This document shows positions 48,202-56,314 of a stretch of DNA of 64,000 nucleotides, piece after piece. The position numbers were made by a program, and so were the translations under genes. The notes under the pieces were generated by a model. That model was not told the origin of the DNA. It saw only the letters and a program-made list of their open reading frames with translations, and did no database searches. The stretch is from Roseovarius sp. MMSF_3350 (lineage in GTDB: Bacteria > Pseudomonadota > Alphaproteobacteria > Rhodobacterales > Rhodobacteraceae), in NCBI RefSeq assembly GCF_030733425.1, contig NZ_JASHIZ010000006.1, positions 122,599-186,598 on the forward strand, written 5' to 3'. How positions within the stretch are numbered: position 1 is the first letter of the stretch; each line of letters starts with the position of its first letter.

Positions 48202-50690
48202 CTGAAACTTCCAACAAACCTGTTCAGGGTCCGGTTCTCGACAGCCTGCCCACCTATGAAAAGGCCTGGGCCACACCGCCCGGCTGGCGCAAGCTGTCGT
48301 CGGTGTCGCACCGGGTGGTGGGGCAACGGTTCATTGTCACGGGGCTGATCTTTTTCCTGATCGCGGGGATGCTTGCGATCCTGGTGCGCACCCAGCTTAT
48401 CGTGCCGGAAAACACGTTCCTGGATGCCGAGACCTACAACCAGGTCTTTACCATGCATGGCACGTTGATGATGTTTTTGTTCGCGATCCCCATCCTCGAG
48501 GGGTTCGGGGTCTACCTGCTGCCGCTGATGCTGGGCGCAAGGGACCTGATCTTTCCGCGACTGGGGGCGTTCGGCTATTGGTGCTACCTCTTCGGCGGTC
48601 TGATCGTGCTGGCGTCGTTCCTGTTCGACGCCGCGCCGGACGGCGGTTGGTTCATGTATACCCCCCTGTCGACCAAGGAATACACGCCCGGACTGTCGGC
48701 GGATTTCTGGCTGATCGGCATCACCTTTGCCGAGATCGCGAGCGTCACGGCAGCGGTCGAGATCATCGCCGCGATCCTGTGCACGCGCGCACCGGGAATG
48801 TCGCTGGCAAAGATGCCGATCTTCGGTTGGTACATGCTGGTAACGGCCTTCATGATCGCGGTGGGCTTTCCTCCGCTGATCATCGGCTCGATACTGCTGG
48901 AGATCGAGCGCGTGCTGGGCCTGCCGTTCTTCGACCCCGCCATGGGGGGCGACCCGCTGCTGTGGCAGCATCTGTTCTGGCTGTTCGGGCATCCGGAGGT
49001 CTATATCATCTTCCTGCCCGCCGCCGGCATGGTGGCGACGATGCTGCCGACCTTTGTCGGCAAACCCCTTTTCGGCTATGGCTTTGCGGTGGCGGCGGTG
49101 GTCACCATGGGGTTCATCAGTTTTGGCCTTTGGGCGCACCACATGTTTTCCACCGGGCTGCCGACCGTCACGCTGTCACTGTTTTCGGCTGCATCGACGG
49201 TGGTGACGATCCCGACGGGCGTGCAGATCTTCTGTTTCATCCTGACCATGGCACAGGCGCGACCGCGGCTGACGGTGCCGATGCTGTTCATCCTCGGGTT
49301 TCTCTTCATCTTCGTGCTGGGCGGATTGACGGGGGTCATGCTGGCCTCGGTGCCGTTCAACTGGCAGGCGCATGACAGCTATTTCGTGGTGGCGCATCTG
49401 CATTACGTGCTGATCGGCGGCATGGTCTTTCCCCTGATCGGGGCGTTCTATTACTGGACGCCGCATTTCACCGGCAGGATGATGTCCGAGCGCCTGGGTA
49501 AATGGGCGTTCTGGCTGATGTTCATCGGCTTTCACGTGACCTTCTTCCTGATGCATATCACCGGCCTTCGGGGCATGCCGCGCCGCATCGCGACCTACCC
49601 CGAGGGGATCGGCTGGGACCGGCTGAACATGCTGTCGAGTATCGGGTCCTATATCCTTGCGGCGGGCGTGCTGATCTTTGTCTGGGATTTCATCGCGCAC
49701 CGCTGGCGCGGTCCGTTGGCCCCGCGCGATCCGTGGAAGGCCGGGACGCTGGAATGGCTTTATGCGCCGATCGCACCGGGCCACAACTTTCACGCCATCC
49801 CCAGGGTTCATTCGCGTGAACCGCTGTGGGATCAGCCGGAGCTGTTGGAAAACGAGGCGCACGAGATTGAAGGAATGCTGCGCGATGCCCCCCACGGACG
49901 CCGCGAAACCGTGGGGTGTCATCCTGTCTCCGGTGAGCCGCTGCAGATCGTCCGCTTGCCGCATCCGACCTGGGTGCCGATGATCACCGCATTTTTCGTG
50001 GCCGTATCGGCGGTGGCCCTTCTGGCAAGTTTCTACTATGTCGCCGCTGCCGCCCTGGGCGCGACGCTGATCGGGTTTGCCGTTTGGGCATGGGAGAAAT
50101 CCGAAACCGGTCAGACTGTCGACACCGGGCCCGAGGGAATACTTCCGGTCGATATCGCCTCGCGGCTGGGGCATACCTACATCGCGGTGATCGGTACGCT
50201 TCTGATCATGGTGGCGCTGTTCGCATCCATCCTCTTCGGGGTGCTCTACTTGTGGAACGTGCAGCCGGACTTCACCCGCCGCGCGGGCGATCCCGATCTG
50301 TTGTGGATAGTGCTGGCGGTCGTCGCCGGCGCGGCGCTGACCGCGATGGCGTATCTGGCGCGGCGCAATGGCTACGTGCTCTATGACATCGTTATCGCCG
50401 TGCTGGCGGGCGGGGCATGCTGGGCGCTTTACCAGGCGCTGCGACCCGTGACCCCGGACCAGACCGCGCTGGCGGCGACGCTGTGGGTGATGGCGGGCTT
50501 CGTCGCGGTGCAGCTTTTCGTGTTGGGCTACTGGAGCGTCTTCAACGTTCTGCGCAAGGTTTTCGGTCTCGCGGGCAAGGGCCAGCGCATTCCGGAGGTC
50601 AACCGCGCGCCTTACGCGCTGGTCACGTTCCTGATGCTGGTGGCCGCCGCCGTCATGCTGGGAGCGCCGCAGCTGGGAGTGTTCGCATGA
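48198..50690 (+). CDS. ctaD: Cytochrome c oxidase subunit I with long C-terminal membrane extension
   Basis: 830 residues. Residues 35-550 form the haem-copper core: haem a His87 and His402, CuB His265, His314 and His315, haem a3 His400, and Tyr269 and Glu267 in GHPEVYIIFLP. The proton-channel residues are unusual: Asp116 (D-channel entry) is present, but Gly123/Ala124 replace the Asn pair and Gln343 in PTGVQIFCF replaces the K-channel Lys. Residues 590-830 add about six to seven helices, possibly a fused, divergent subunit III-like part. Start overlaps coxB (ATGA). Assigned to the A family on the motif HPEVY. Confidence 0.93.
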   Translation: MTETSNKPVQGPVLDSLPTYEKAWATPPGWRKLSSVSHRVVGQRFIVTGLIFFLIAGMLAILVRTQLIVPENTFLDAETYNQVFTMHGTLMMFLFAIPILEGFGVYLLPLMLGARDLIFPRLGAFGYWCYLFGGLIVLASFLFDAAPDGGWFMYTPLSTKEYTPGLSADFWLIGITFAEIASVTAAVEIIAAILCTRAPGMSLAKMPIFGWYMLVTAFMIAVGFPPLIIGSILLEIERVLGLPFFDPAMGGDPLLWQHLFWLFGHPEVYIIFLPAAGMVATMLPTFVGKPLFGYGFAVAAVVTMGFISFGLWAHHMFSTGLPTVTLSLFSAASTVVTIPTGVQIFCFILTMAQARPRLTVPMLFILGFLFIFVLGGLTGVMLASVPFNWQAHDSYFVVAHLHYVLIGGMVFPLIGAFYYWTPHFTGRMMSERLGKWAFWLMFIGFHVTFFLMHITGLRGMPRRIATYPEGIGWDRLNMLSSIGSYILAAGVLIFVWDFIAHRWRGPLAPRDPWKAGTLEWLYAPIAPGHNFHAIPRVHSREPLWDQPELLENEAHEIEGMLRDAPHGRRETVGCHPVSGEPLQIVRLPHPTWVPMITAFFVAVSAVALLASFYYVAAAALGATLIGFAVWAWEKSETGQTVDTGPEGILPVDIASRLGHTYIAVIGTLLIMVALFASILFGVLYLWNVQPDFTRRAGDPDLLWIVLAVVAGAALTAMAYLARRNGYVLYDIVIAVLAGGACWALYQALRPVTPDQTALAATLWVMAGFVAVQLFVLGYWSVFNVLRKVFGLAGKGQRIPEVNRAPYALVTFLMLVAAAVMLGAPQLGVFA

Positions 50691-51007
50691 TAGAAAAAAC
50701 CGACGCCGAGGAACTGGAACCGCTGCTTTGGGGCATCGCCCGCCCGGCCCTGACCTGGGCGCTGCATTTCATCTTTGTTTACGCGGCACTCTCTGCGACC
50801 TGCGCCGAGCGTGCGGTTGTATCCTACACGACAGCTGCGATCGCGATCGGGGTCGCCACGGTCGTGGCCCTCGTCGTCGCCGGCTGGAGACTGTTTCGCG
50901 GCAACAGAACCGAGTTTCACATCGCAGCCCGCTGGACCACGGTGATCTCGCTGGTTGCCATCGTGTTCAGCGCATCGCCGGTCCTGCTGGCGCCGGCCTG
51001 CGGTTAG
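50687..51007 (+). CDS. Small membrane protein of the caa3 operon
   Basis: 106 residues, three hydrophobic helices (LTWALHFIFVYAALSATCAE; AAIAIGVATVVALVVAGWRL; VISLVAIVFSASPVLLAPAC). I do not recognise a family. The start overlaps the subunit I stop (ATGA) and the end is 15 bp before the CtaG-like gene, so it is likely an accessory or subunit IV-like component of the oxidase. Odd feature: it ends PACG with cysteines near the membrane. Confidence 0.75.
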   Translation: MIEKTDAEELEPLLWGIARPALTWALHFIFVYAALSATCAERAVVSYTTAAIAIGVATVVALVVAGWRLFRGNRTEFHIAARWTTVISLVAIVFSASPVLLAPACG

Positions 51008-51022
51008 GGAAAGGAAAAGCAC

Positions 51023-51757
51023 ATGGAAGACGCGTATATCCCCTTTTGCGGCACGCCGCCGGTGCCTTCCGACTTATGGACGCGTTGGCTGTTCGATCCG
51101 CTGTTGATGGCCGGGCTGGCGGTGCTGGCCCTGGCGCTGGCGTGGAAAGCCAGCGACCGCCGCGCCGCGGTGACGGGTTGGGTGCTGGTGGCGCTGCTGT
51201 TCGTGTCGCCCCTGTGCGCGGCGTCGATGGCGCTTTTTTCGGCGCGGGTCGCGCAGCACGTTCTGCTGACGCTGATCGCGGCACCGCTGCTGGCGCGGGC
51301 CGCGCCTGCGCCGATACGTGCGGTCCTGCCGACAGCGGGCGTCTTCGGCGTGTTGTTCTGGGTCTGGCACGCGCCTGCGCCATACGCGGCCACGCTGGAC
51401 TCTGACCTGGTTTACTGGGCGATGCACCTGTCGTTGCTGGGCGCGGCCTGGGTGATGTGGTCCGCGGTGCGACACAGCATCCAAGCGCGCCCGCACCTCG
51501 TCGCTCTGGCGCTGGCGCTGACGGCCGCACAAATGACCCTTCTATCGGCGCTTCTGGTGTTCTCGCGCTCGGTCTGGCATGGTTGGCATGTGCTGACGAC
51601 CGCGCCTTATGGCCTTACGGCTGCGGCGGACCAGCAATTGGCGGGCGCCATCATGTGGACAGGCGGCGGCGTCGTGATGCTGGGCGCGGTGGCGCTGATG
51701 GCCCGTGCCGTGCTGCAAAGCGATACGGTCGAGAAAAAAGCTCCGGTTTTCGAATAA
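51023..51757 (+). CDS. CtaG-type cytochrome c oxidase assembly protein (caa3_CtaG family)
   Basis: 244 residues, about seven helices. Starts EDAYIPFCGTPPVPSDLWTR, which resembles the N-terminus of this membrane family; AQHVLLTLIAAPLLARAAP and VFWVWHAPAPYA-like segment (FWVWHAPAPYAATLDSD) follow, with histidines placed at helix ends (QHVLL, WHAP, MHLS) that may hold copper. The family helps build caa3 oxidases and is unrelated to Cox11. AAAGGAAAAG before the ATG. Last gene of the operon; converges on a cytochrome c gene 19 bp away. Confidence 0.85.
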   Translation: MEDAYIPFCGTPPVPSDLWTRWLFDPLLMAGLAVLALALAWKASDRRAAVTGWVLVALLFVSPLCAASMALFSARVAQHVLLTLIAAPLLARAAPAPIRAVLPTAGVFGVLFWVWHAPAPYAATLDSDLVYWAMHLSLLGAAWVMWSAVRHSIQARPHLVALALALTAAQMTLLSALLVFSRSVWHGWHVLTTAPYGLTAAADQQLAGAIMWTGGGVVMLGAVALMARAVLQSDTVEKKAPVFE

Positions 51758-51776
51758 GGCGCGGCAGCGGGTTCAG

Positions 51777-52547
51777 CTAGTCGTCTGCCGTTGCTGTCTC
51801 GGCCGGGTTCCGGCTGGCATAGAAGGCGGAGACCGCCGCCATTTCCTCTTCCGTCAGGGCATTGGCGATCCGGGACATGACGTCAAGCGGACCACCGCTT
51901 CGGTCACCAGTCTTCCACGCCTCCAGTTGCGCCTCGATATAGGCTGCGGGCTGACCCGCAAGAGGCGGAGCGATGGCCTTGTCGTCCAGCTCGCCGACTG
52001 CGTGGTGGCACATGACGCAGGCCGTGACCTCGGGGCCTCCGCCTTCATCCGGCATCTGGCGGCCGGCATAGGCCAGCACCTTTCCGGCGCTGACAAGCTG
52101 CCAGTCGAGATCGCGAGGCGCTTCGATCTGCGGTGTCTCGCGGCTGGCATAATAGGCCAGCACATCCGCCGCCTCGCCCGCCTCGAGGTAACTGGCGATA
52201 GGCGTCATCACTTCGTGCGGACGGCTGCCGTCTAGAAAGCTGGTTATCTGCCGCGCGAGATAGTCATAGGGCAACCCGGCCAGGCGCGGCACGCTCCCGT
52301 CGCCGTGTCCCTGAAGCCCGTGGCAGGCCATGCATTTCATCTGCACACCACCACGCGCCGCGCCGCCCTTGGCGATCGCGCGGCCCCGCGCGATGCGATC
52401 ATCGTCGAACGGCGCCTGTGCCCGGGCGGATTCTGGGGGAGTGGCGTCGAAAAGGTCCGTCGATTGGGACAAAGCGGGTCCGGCCAGGCACACGACCACC
52501 GCGCAAAGCGGGCCAATGCCGGAGGGAAATGGAGTGCAGGCCCGCAT
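51777..52547 (-). CDS. Dihaem cytochrome c (c4-like), amine oxidase cluster
   Basis: 256 residues. Signal peptide with PLCAVVVCLAGPALS. Haem sites MKCMACHGLQGHGDGSVPRL and TACVMCHHAVGELDD; repeated fold GLPYDYLARQITSFLDGSRP and GQPAAYIEAQLEAWKTGDRS. It resembles the protein at 45969 but is transcribed from the opposite strand, 4 bp behind a monohaem cytochrome c. ATG at 52547 with AGGGTAGGA. Confidence 0.88.
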   Translation of the reverse strand: MRACTPFPSGIGPLCAVVVCLAGPALSQSTDLFDATPPESARAQAPFDDDRIARGRAIAKGGAARGGVQMKCMACHGLQGHGDGSVPRLAGLPYDYLARQITSFLDGSRPHEVMTPIASYLEAGEAADVLAYYASRETPQIEAPRDLDWQLVSAGKVLAYAGRQMPDEGGGPEVTACVMCHHAVGELDDKAIAPPLAGQPAAYIEAQLEAWKTGDRSGGPLDVMSRIANALTEEEMAAVSAFYASRNPAETATADD

Positions 52548-52551
52548 GGTC

Positions 52552-53013
52552 CTACCCTCCGTCCAGGTCTGCGAAATCGGCACGCATCTGCGCCACGTCC
52601 TCGGCTGTCAGTTGACCATCGTACTCGTTGCCTAGGTTGCTGCGCAGATAGTTGACCACTGCGGCCACCTGTTCATCATCCAGCCATTCCGCAAACGACG
52701 GCATGGCGCCGTTGCCTTCGATGACAAGGTTGACGGGATAGCGCGCACTGGCGAGGCGGGGATTGCCTGCAAGGGCAGGATAGGCGGCCGCACCCATCAC
52801 GCCGCCGCCCTCGGGGCCGTGGCAGCCCGAACAGGCGCGGCGATAGAGCGTGGCGCCATCCGTTCCGACGAAACTCTCGGTCGTGGCGCCCAGCGTTCCT
52901 GCACCCGGCTTCTTGATCTGCGGTGTCTTGGGTTCGGAGCCCTGCTGCGCGAGCACGCTGGTTGCAACGACAGATATGCAGAGCGAAAGGGCGGTCAGGG
53001 TCGCGTGTCTCAT
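52552..53013 (-). CDS. Monohaem cytochrome c
   Basis: 153 residues. Signal peptide MRHATLTALSLCISVVATSV, a Pro/Lys linker, haem site ACSGCHGPEGGGVMGAAAYP and axial-Met region GNGAMPSFAEWLDDEQVA, then VVNYLRSNLGNEYDG: the normal pattern of small dehydrogenase-associated cytochromes c. It lies 20 bp after the flavin amine oxidase gene, whose electrons it may accept. Confidence 0.88.
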   Translation of the reverse strand: MRHATLTALSLCISVVATSVLAQQGSEPKTPQIKKPGAGTLGATTESFVGTDGATLYRRACSGCHGPEGGGVMGAAAYPALAGNPRLASARYPVNLVIEGNGAMPSFAEWLDDEQVAAVVNYLRSNLGNEYDGQLTAEDVAQMRADFADLDGG

Positions 53014-53033
53014 TCCATGGCTCCTTCCGGGCG

Positions 53034-54632
53034 TCAGGGCGCGCTGGTCGCGCGGTCATGCACCTGCCGCACGGCATCGAGCGCGGACAGAAGCGAGCCT
53101 TCCTGCCAGCCTGGCAAGTACGAGATGTGCTCGCCCGCGCAGACAAAGCGGTTGTCCATCGTCGCGGCGATCTCGTAGTCGCTGCCCCGGTCGTCCCACT
53201 TGCTGTAGCATCCAAGCATCCACGGCACGCGGTGCCAGCTCAGGACCACGCCGTTGGAGAATTCATCGCGGTACTGCGGATGGATCTGCTCACCCTGCGA
53301 GATCACCGACTCCAGCCGTTCCTCGGGAGACATGGAATTGTAGGCATAGGCGTGCGGCCCGTAGACATACGCGCCAAGGATGACACCCGGCCCATCCGAA
53401 TGCATCTCGTTGGACGGATAGGAGATCTCGGCAATCGGCAGGTCGGTGAGGGTGATGCCGCCGTAGATCTGCTCGTCCCGCTCCCAGAAGCGGCGCTTGA
53501 ATTCAAGGCCCGACTTCACGGCCTCATAGTAATGCAGCTGCCGCATCACGCGGCGCATCTCCGGCGAGACGTCGACGTCCAGCTGGCTGAGGACCGTGAA
53601 GGGGATGGTGCATACGCAGTAGTCCGCGCTGACCTGACCGCCCTCGCCATCGCCGCTTGCGGCCTCGTAATCGACCGTAACGCCATCTTCGCCCTGCACG
53701 ACGCGCGTCACGCGTGCATTGTGGGTGATGAGGTCGCCGACCTCCCGGTGGAAAGCGTGTGCGATCTCTTCCATCCCGCCTACCGGCTGAAACATCGGGG
53801 CATGGTGGCGATAGGTGGTGTGGTTGCGCATGTATTGCCAGAAGCGCGACGTCAGAAGATCGTCGAGCGCGATCGGCTCGGACGGCTCGGGCGCGGCGTC
53901 CCATAGGCCGCCGCCTGGGGCGCCGGCATCCGGATAGCCGCGGTACTCGGCGGTCTCCAGTCGCTCCACATAGCGATAATCCTTGTCGAGAATGCCGAAG
54001 GATTTCAGCGACTCCAGCAAAATCTCGGTGTCCTCGACGCTGGCTGCCTGGTCGAGCGCGCCTGCGTCGGTGGCCTTGGCCAGCAATTCCGTGATCTGGC
54101 CGACGTAATCGGCCCAGGCATGCCCGTATCGCACCGGTTTTCCATCGAAATGGTCAGCCGAATGCAGATAGGCGTTGTGATTTTCCTGAACGAAGACCTC
54201 TAGCGGAACGTTCAGGCGATGGCAGTAGTCGAGCAGGGCGAGGTGATGATGCGGAATGCGCCAGGGGCCGATGTTGATATATTGCCCGTCCGAGAATTCG
54301 ACATTCTGCGTGTAGCCGCCAAGCTCCTCGATCGTGTCGCCGCCCTTGAGCGTCCAGCAACGCCCCCCGGCGCGTTCCTGATATTCCAGGATCTGGACCG
54401 AGTAGCCGGCCTTGCGCAGTTCCAACGCCGCACACATACCGGCCAATCCGGCCCCAAGAACCACCACCGATGCGCCTTCGGGGGCGCCCGACAGGTCAGG
54501 CGGACCTTTATAGGGGCTTTGGCGGGCATGTCCCAAACTTGCCATCGCATTCATCATCGTGCCAGAGCCGGCGGCCAGTCCGATCATCTTCAACAGGGCT
54601 CTTCGGGATGGACGCGGTGGCTGTTCGGACAT
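53034..54632 (-). CDS. Tat-exported flavin monoamine oxidase/dehydrogenase
   Basis: 532 residues. Tat leader PSRRALLKMIGLAAGSG. FAD fold VVVLGAGLAGMCAALELRKA with the second motif YQERAGGRCWTLKGG. Further down are MFQPVGGMEEIAHAF, SGLEFKRRFWERDEQIYG, and the C-terminal FAD-binding aromatic region RFVCAGEHISYLPGWQEGSL. This is the L-amino-acid/monoamine oxidase family, with similarity in layout to tryptophan 2-monooxygenases. Two cytochrome c genes follow in the same direction, so it may act as a dehydrogenase using cytochrome c rather than as an H2O2-forming oxidase (inference). ATG with GGAGATAGC. Confidence 0.85.
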   Translation of the reverse strand: MSEQPPRPSRRALLKMIGLAAGSGTMMNAMASLGHARQSPYKGPPDLSGAPEGASVVVLGAGLAGMCAALELRKAGYSVQILEYQERAGGRCWTLKGGDTIEELGGYTQNVEFSDGQYINIGPWRIPHHHLALLDYCHRLNVPLEVFVQENHNAYLHSADHFDGKPVRYGHAWADYVGQITELLAKATDAGALDQAASVEDTEILLESLKSFGILDKDYRYVERLETAEYRGYPDAGAPGGGLWDAAPEPSEPIALDDLLTSRFWQYMRNHTTYRHHAPMFQPVGGMEEIAHAFHREVGDLITHNARVTRVVQGEDGVTVDYEAASGDGEGGQVSADYCVCTIPFTVLSQLDVDVSPEMRRVMRQLHYYEAVKSGLEFKRRFWERDEQIYGGITLTDLPIAEISYPSNEMHSDGPGVILGAYVYGPHAYAYNSMSPEERLESVISQGEQIHPQYRDEFSNGVVLSWHRVPWMLGCYSKWDDRGSDYEIAATMDNRFVCAGEHISYLPGWQEGSLLSALDAVRQVHDRATSAP

Positions 54633-54740
54633 GAGCTATCTCCGCCTTGAGCTATTTCGTTCCTCTAGATAAAAGCCGTGACCGTGCGGGAAAGTTCCCG
54701 ATTTCTAGCACTTAAATTGTCTCGAACGCCTTGCGCGGGG

Positions 54741-55730
54741 TCAGGTCGTGGCACGGTCTTGCGCCATTGCAGTCTCGCCAAGGTTCAAATCCATCCGGTC
54801 AAGCACCTCGTTGACGCGCACTGCATCCTCGACAGGCACCAGTCCCATGGCGTCCTTGCCCTCCAGCACATCCAGAAACGGCTCGATCCCTTCGCCGGCA
54901 TCGAGAGGTGCCAACTTCATCTCGGTCGTCGGACGCGCCTCTGATCGGCGTCCTGCGGTCAGCACGCCGTCATTCAGGTTCAGCCACCCCACATCGCCGA
55001 CGATGTCGAGTTCCAGGCGCATGGTCTTGTCCGTCCAGCCGGCCTCCACAAGGCCGGTCGCGCCATTGCGAAAGGTCAACACCCCTGCGCCGTGATCATC
55101 CACGGGCCAACCCAGCACGTTACCCGTCACGGCATGGGCCGTATCGATGGGACCAAGCAGCCATTGCAGCGCATCGATGGCATGGACTGCCTCGTCGGCA
55201 AATCCGCCGTAGCAGGCCAGCGCGGGGTCGGTCATCCAGCAATCGAGATCCAACCAGTCGGCATATCCCCCGTCATGGGAAAAGCGCATGCGCGCCTCCG
55301 AGATCCTGCCCAGCGCGCCATCCTTTACCAAGTCGCGCGCGCATCGCAGGGCCCGGTTGGTGCGAAAGAAATAGCCCGTGTGCAAACGCCGGCCCTCCGC
55401 GTTTGCCAGGTCGGCGCATCGCTTTGCCGCACTGGCGCTTCCTGCCAGAGGCTTTTCGCTGAACACGTCCAATCCGGCGCGTAGCGCGGCCGAAATGTCG
55501 GCCTCGTGATGTGCGGTCTCGCTGCACACCAAGGCACCGACACAGTCTGACTGCCCCAGCTCGTTAGGAGACACGGGTCGTGCGTCCAGTTCGGTGGCAA
55601 GCCGGTTCTGACGGGCCGGGTCCCGGTCATGCACTTGCGTCACCCGCCAGCCGCGCCGGTGCAAATGATCGAGGTGGTCAGGCAGGTGCACATGTGCGCC
55701 CCCCAACAGGACGAGCCTTTTGACGCTCAT
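54741..55730 (-). CDS. Gfo/Idh/MocA family oxidoreductase
   Basis: 329 residues. The N-terminal Rossmann part is LVLLGGAHVHLPDHLDHLHR, where the usual GxGxxG is altered to GGAHVH. The family Lys/Pro motif FSEKPLAGSASAAKRCADLA is present, as is a C-domain with CYGGFADEAVHAIDALQWLL giving the catalytic Asp/His. Substrate is probably a sugar or cyclitol derivative. ATG at 55730 with GGGAGATT. It is between the amine oxidase operon and a small membrane protein gene, all on the minus strand, with gaps of 108 and 63 bp. Confidence 0.85.
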   Translation of the reverse strand: MSVKRLVLLGGAHVHLPDHLDHLHRRGWRVTQVHDRDPARQNRLATELDARPVSPNELGQSDCVGALVCSETAHHEADISAALRAGLDVFSEKPLAGSASAAKRCADLANAEGRRLHTGYFFRTNRALRCARDLVKDGALGRISEARMRFSHDGGYADWLDLDCWMTDPALACYGGFADEAVHAIDALQWLLGPIDTAHAVTGNVLGWPVDDHGAGVLTFRNGATGLVEAGWTDKTMRLELDIVGDVGWLNLNDGVLTAGRRSEARPTTEMKLAPLDAGEGIEPFLDVLEGKDAMGLVPVEDAVRVNEVLDRMDLNLGETAMAQDRATT

Positions 55731-55793
55731 AGCAATCTCCCACAATCTAATCCGCGCCGGAAAGGGCGGGAACCTGACGACCGCGCCCGGTGA

Positions 55794-56171
55794 CTAGAGC
55801 AGGGCCCCGACCATCGCGACGGCGAGAACAGCGAGTATGATGCAAAGGAAGATCAGGGATGTTCGGCTGCGTCGCGGGTTTGCCGGCTCTCGTGTCGGCA
55901 CGTTCGGACTGCGCTGACCACCGGCGTCGCCGGGTCCGGCCCGGACATCGGCAGGGTCAGCGTCGGGATGGGTGGCGGCCTCGGCAAGTTCCTGGTCAAG
56001 GGCTGAAGGACGAGGTCTGATCAGCGGTCGATCGTGGTGCGCGGCCTCGGGATGTCCGTCGCGCATGGCACGGTTCGCTTCGACCACCTCCGCCTCGTCG
56101 CGCGGACCGGGCGCGCGCCGATTTGTATCTTCGGAAGATGCCTCGGGCTTGGGTGGGGTCTGACGGTTCAT
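55794..56171 (-). CDS. Small tail-anchored protein of unknown function
   Basis: 125 residues: a Pro/Glu/Asp/Arg-rich, probably disordered region of about 100 residues followed by one C-terminal helix (LIFLCIILAVLAVAMVGALL), suggesting tail anchoring in the inner membrane. No family recognised. The reality of the gene is supported by a perfect AAAGGAGG ribosome site 6 nt before the ATG and by an exact EcfG promoter upstream. Confidence 0.75.
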   Translation of the reverse strand: MNRQTPPKPEASSEDTNRRAPGPRDEAEVVEANRAMRDGHPEAAHHDRPLIRPRPSALDQELAEAATHPDADPADVRAGPGDAGGQRSPNVPTREPANPRRSRTSLIFLCIILAVLAVAMVGALL

Positions 56172-56252
56172 TTGCGGCCTCCTTTGCCGGCAGCCTTCAC
56201 GAGCTTTTCCAGACTTGAGAATCGCTCGTTGTTGGAAAGCATGTGCCTGCTC

Positions 56253-56277
56253 AACGCGCGGTAGTGACGCTTGTTCC
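56253..56277 (-). promoter_or_regulatory. EcfG promoter of the small tail-anchored protein gene (exact)
   Basis: Minus strand GGAAC (56277-56273), 16 nt, CGTT (56256-56253), about 82 bp before the ATG at 56171. Confidence 0.68.
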
Positions 56278-56314
56278 GGTCTTCAGGGCAGGCACGCGGA
56301 ACCGCAGCCGTTTG

